This document shows positions 7,132 to 9,023 of a stretch of DNA of 9,023 bases, piece after piece. A program made the position numbers and the translations under genes. The notes beneath the pieces are model-generated. The model made no database searches. It saw nothing but the letters and a program-made list of their open reading frames with translations, and was not told where the DNA came from. Within the stretch, counting starts at the first letter, position 1. Each line of letters starts with the position of its first letter. Location: positions 1-9,023 of the forward strand of contig CAMPBP010000034.1 of the NCBI GenBank assembly GCA_946639085.1. The letters run 5' to 3'. The DNA comes from an uncultured Lachnospiraceae bacterium. GTDB lineage: Bacteria; Bacillota; Clostridia; Lachnospirales; Lachnospiraceae.

Positions 7132-8514
7132 TCATCCTCTGTTTATTTTGGTAGGGTATTTTCCGTCAAAGCAGGCTTTACAAACGTTTAAGTAACCCAC
7201 TGTTTTTTCAAGATCTTCAAGTTTCATATATCCAAGCGAGTCGGCTCCGATCATTTTACGTATCTCTTCAGTTGAATTATGATTGGCGATAAGCTGTGAA
7301 TTGTCCGGCACATCGGTCCCGTAAAAACAGGGATAAAGAAAAGGCGGCGAACTGATCCTCACATGGACTTCCTTCGCACCTGCTTCTTTTAACATTGTTA
7401 TCAGATTCTTTATCGTGGTTCCTCTGACTATGGAATCATCGGTAAGGACTATCCTTTTACCGCAAACGACATCCTTTAAAACACTTAATTTAAGCTGTAC
7501 CGCGTGCTCGCGTTCTTCTTGTGTGGGTTTGATAAAGCTTCTTCCTATATAGCTGTTTTTATGAAAAGCGATCTCAAAAGGAATGCCCGTTTCAAAAGCA
7601 TATCCTCTCGCGGAAGTTATACCCGATTCCGGAACTCCGGTCACGAAGTCGGCTTCGACGGGATAAGCTTTGGCCAAAGCTTTTCCGGCTTCGAAACGGG
7701 AATTGAACACGCTTATCCCATCTATTTTGGAGTCAAGTCTGGCAAAGTAGATATACTCGAATATGCAATGAGCCGGTTTGGCGATCCTTGGAAGCATTTC
7801 GGAGGACAATCCGTTTTTGGAAATACTTACGATCTCACCGGGCTTAATGTCTCTTACAAATTCTGCTCCGATAGAAGTAAGGGCACAATCTTCCGATGCA
7901 AACACGTAATCGTCCCCAAATTTTCCCAGGCACAAAGGTTTAAGACCCCAGGGATCTCTGACAGCAACGATCTTTCTCGGACTCATTATCAAAAGAGCGT
8001 ATCCGCCTTCAAGTCGGGAAGCAGCAAGCTTAACCGCTTCTTCCACGGAATTTGTTTTGGCTCTTAATTTGGCTATGAGACAAGCTATGACTTCCGTGTC
8101 GGAAGTTGCTCTGAAAACACCACCGTCTCTGTACAATTCATCTTTTATAAGGTCACTGTTTACGATATTTCCGTTGTGAACCAAAGCGAGAGTGCCTTTT
8201 AAGTATCTGAAAACGACAGGCTGAGCATTTTCTACATTGCAATCACCCGTAGTCGAATATCTGACATGTCCTATTCCGATGTTTCCTTTGAGTGAAGATA
8301 ATCTGTCACTGTCGAAGACTTCGGATACGAGGCCAAGATCTTTGTGGAAGCAAACATTTTCTTTTTCGGCATGTGTGTCACAAACAGCTATTCCGGCCGC
8401 TTCCTGTCCTCTGTGCTGTAAAGAAGTGAGGCCGTAATATATTTTTTCGGATACATGATCCCAATCTTTTGAATAATATCCGAATACACCGCATGCTTCG
8501 TGAATCGATGCCAT
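7132..8514 (-). CDS. purF: Amidophosphoribosyltransferase (glutamine-PRPP amidotransferase)
   Basis: 460 residues from the ATG at 8514, preceded by AAAGGGAT. It makes 5-phosphoribosylamine from PRPP and glutamine, the committed step of purine synthesis. The sequence begins MASIHEACGVFG. Cys8 is the catalytic Ntn-hydrolase nucleophile, so a seven-residue propeptide must be removed, as in the Bacillus-type enzyme. The glutaminase domain (about 8-245) has SLQHRGQEAAGIAV and HVRYSTTG (83-90). The phosphoribosyltransferase domain has the PRPP loop VLTDDSIVRGTT (356-367). Four cysteines at the positions of the Bacillus 4Fe-4S cluster are present: Cys250, Cys396, Cys445 and Cys448. This predicts an oxygen-sensitive enzyme, fitting an anaerobe. 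The frame extends to a GTG at 8562, but that lies in the leader terminator hairpin and has no binding site. It is the first gene of the purF-carA-carB operon. Confidence 0.97.
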   Translation of the reverse strand: MASIHEACGVFGYYSKDWDHVSEKIYYGLTSLQHRGQEAAGIAVCDTHAEKENVCFHKDLGLVSEVFDSDRLSSLKGNIGIGHVRYSTTGDCNVENAQPVVFRYLKGTLALVHNGNIVNSDLIKDELYRDGGVFRATSDTEVIACLIAKLRAKTNSVEEAVKLAASRLEGGYALLIMSPRKIVAVRDPWGLKPLCLGKFGDDYVFASEDCALTSIGAEFVRDIKPGEIVSISKNGLSSEMLPRIAKPAHCIFEYIYFARLDSKIDGISVFNSRFEAGKALAKAYPVEADFVTGVPESGITSARGYAFETGIPFEIAFHKNSYIGRSFIKPTQEEREHAVQLKLSVLKDVVCGKRIVLTDDSIVRGTTIKNLITMLKEAGAKEVHVRISSPPFLYPCFYGTDVPDNSQLIANHNSTEEIRKMIGADSLGYMKLEDLEKTVGYLNVCKACFDGKYPTKINRG

Positions 8515-8550
8515 TGAGTGATCCCTTTCTGAATATACATGTCTAAGCAG

Positions 8551-8585
8551 AAAAAAAGACACTTCGACAGTTACGTCGAAGCGCC
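8551..8585 (-). terminator. Leader terminator between promoter and purF, candidate attenuator
   Basis: On the minus strand, GGCGCTTCGAC (8585-8575) pairs with GTCGAAGTGTC (8568-8558) around the loop GTAACT. This is an 11-bp stem with two G-U pairs, followed at once by seven U (8557-8551). It lies after the promoter at 8602-8630 and about 37 bases before the purF ATG. A competing hairpin, GAAGC (8593-8589)/GCTTC (8582-8578), would use part of the terminator's left arm and could act as an antiterminator. The predicted leader before the hairpin is only about 10 bases, too short for a purine or PRPP riboswitch. How it is controlled is unknown. Confidence 0.7.
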
Positions 8586-8601
8586 TTTGCTTCTTTAGAT
8601 A

Positions 8602-8630
8602 AATATATTCGCGATATAAAGCTTTGTCAA
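8602..8630 (-). promoter_or_regulatory. Promoter of the purF-carA-carB operon
   Basis: On the minus strand, the consensus -35 TTGACA (8630-8625) and -10 TATATT (8607-8602, five of six) are separated by exactly 17 bp. Transcription should start at an A near 8594-8596. No other promoter of similar quality is seen before carA or carB, and the tight gene spacing implies one transcript. Confidence 0.85.
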
Positions 8631-8647
8631 TCGGATAAATCGGTATT
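8629..8647 (-). promoter_or_regulatory. PurBox-like motif and CCGATT direct repeat beside the purF -35 box
   Basis: On the minus strand, AATACCGATTTAT (8647-8635) matches 11 of 13 positions of the Bacillus PurR operator consensus AWWWCCGAACWWT. CCGATT occurs twice, nine bases apart (8643-8638 and 8634-8629), the second copy running into the -35 box. The Bacillus arrangement is a pair of inverted boxes, which is not seen here, so operator function is speculative. Confidence 0.25.
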
Positions 8648-8735
8648 ATTTTATCTGTTTTTCACTTTTTAAAGACATATAATTAATTTCATGCTACTAT
8701 TTTTTTATAGTTTTCTGTTTTTTTATGAAATACCA

Positions 8736-8766
8736 TTGACTTTCCACCTTGTGGAAGGTCTAGAGT
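8736..8766 (+). promoter_or_regulatory. MerR-type promoter with operator palindrome in a 19-bp spacer
   Basis: -35 TTGACT (8736-8741) and -10 TAGAGT (8761-8766) are separated by 19 bp. The spacer holds a near-perfect palindrome: GACTTTCCAC (8738-8747), CTT, GTGGAAGGTC (8751-8760), with one mismatch in ten. An overlong spacer centred on a dyad is the known target of MerR-family activators, which twist the DNA to align the two boxes. It lies 40 bases before the MerR gene, so autoregulation is very likely. Confidence 0.85.
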
Positions 8767-8805
8767 CTTAGTAACGAGTTGGTAAAACAGCTCAAAGAGG
8801 TTTGA

Positions 8806-9023
8806 ATGAAGATCAATCAGGTTGAAGAACTGGTGGGTATTACCAAGAAAAATATCCGGTTCTACGAAGAGCAGGGTTTACTCAATCCCGATCGTAACCC
8901 CGAAAACGGATACAGAGAATATTCTTTGGATGACGTTAAATGTTTACTTAAGATCAAGCTGTTAAGAAAGATTGATGTCCCTATTGAAGAGATAAGAAAA
9001 CTCGAAAGAGGAAATGTTTCTTT
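8806..9023 (+). CDS. MerR-family transcriptional regulator (5' part, cut by the window end)
   Basis: 72 residues are visible, starting MKINQVEELVGITKKNIRFY; the rest is outside the window. This is the MerR-type winged helix-turn-helix: the recognition region GITKKNIRFYEEQGLLNPDR (11-30), the wing with GYREYSLDDVKCLLKIKLLR (35-54), and the start of the next helix (VPIEEIRKL). The effector-binding part is missing, so the signal sensed is unknown. AAAGAGG (8794-8800), five bases before the ATG, is a good binding site. The gene is divergent from the purF operon and is preceded by a MerR-type promoter. I see no direct evidence that it controls purF, since the palindrome lies more than 100 bases from the purF promoter. 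Confidence 0.9.
   Translation, partial: MKINQVEELVGITKKNIRFYEEQGLLNPDRNPENGYREYSLDDVKCLLKIKLLRKIDVPIEEIRKLERGNVS

Noticed and set aside
7504..8067. 187-residue open frame on the + strand inside purF
   Set aside because: Antisense to a fully conserved enzyme; no recognisable domain or binding site. It is a shadow of purF codon use.
8515..8562. Upstream GTG start for purF
   Set aside because: It lies in the leader terminator hairpin, has no binding site and would place 23 residues before the catalytic cysteine, while the ATG at 8514 has AAAGGGAT and a normal short propeptide.
8515..8735. Purine or PRPP riboswitch before purF
   Set aside because: The predicted transcript has only about 10 bases before the terminator and no conserved aptamer core was seen; the AT-rich stretch 8648-8735 between the divergent promoters holds no clear structure.
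1..9023. CRISPR arrays, insertion sequences or transposase genes
   Set aside because: No regularly spaced repeats and no transposase-like reading frames were seen; the only notable repeat is the tRNA-end duplication at 8-218.

Overview
The window looks like chromosomal DNA from a Gram-positive, low-to-moderate GC anaerobe of the Clostridia. Lachnospiraceae (Butyrivibrio/Lachnospira-like) is my best guess. The support is strong AAGGAGG-type ribosome binding sites, consensus sigma-A promoters, a tRNA gene without an encoded CCA end, a Bacillus-type PurF (short propeptide plus four Fe-S cysteines), and protein styles familiar from that family. The assignment is inference from sequence character only; no search was run.

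Layout. Positions 1-250 hold the 3' end of a tRNA (probably tRNA-Pro) with its terminator. A GC-rich, strongly folded stretch (68% G+C over 91-190) follows, ending in a second copy of the tRNA 3' end and a second terminator. Positions 291-1238 (+) encode an SGNH/GDSL esterase without a signal peptide. Converging on it are a GNAT acetyltransferase (1483-1968, -) and a small 60-residue protein of unknown function (1282-1464, -), which appear to share one promoter at 2002-2030. Divergent from these is a small secreted protein of unknown function (2115-2816, +), ending in a strong terminator at 2830-2861.

The main block (2875-8630, -) is a compact operon, purF-carA-carB. It encodes glutamine-PRPP amidotransferase (first committed step of purine synthesis) and both subunits of carbamoyl phosphate synthetase (entry to pyrimidine and arginine synthesis). 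purF and carA are 5 bases apart, and carA and carB overlap by 8 bases. A consensus promoter (TTGACA, 17 bp, TATATT) lies upstream. Between that promoter and purF there is a full intrinsic terminator (11-bp stem and seven U) that overlaps an alternative 5-bp hairpin, so the operon may be controlled by premature termination. A partial PurBox-like motif sits next to the -35 box.

At the right edge, divergent from the operon, is the 5' part of a MerR-family regulator gene (8806-9023, cut by the window). Its promoter has the typical 19-bp spacer filled by a near-perfect palindrome, the usual arrangement for MerR-type autoregulation.

The genes themselves are mostly ordinary housekeeping or accessory genes. 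The less ordinary parts are the tRNA-end duplication with its folded insert, the purF leader, the joining of purine and carbamoyl-phosphate genes in one operon, and the two small unassigned proteins.
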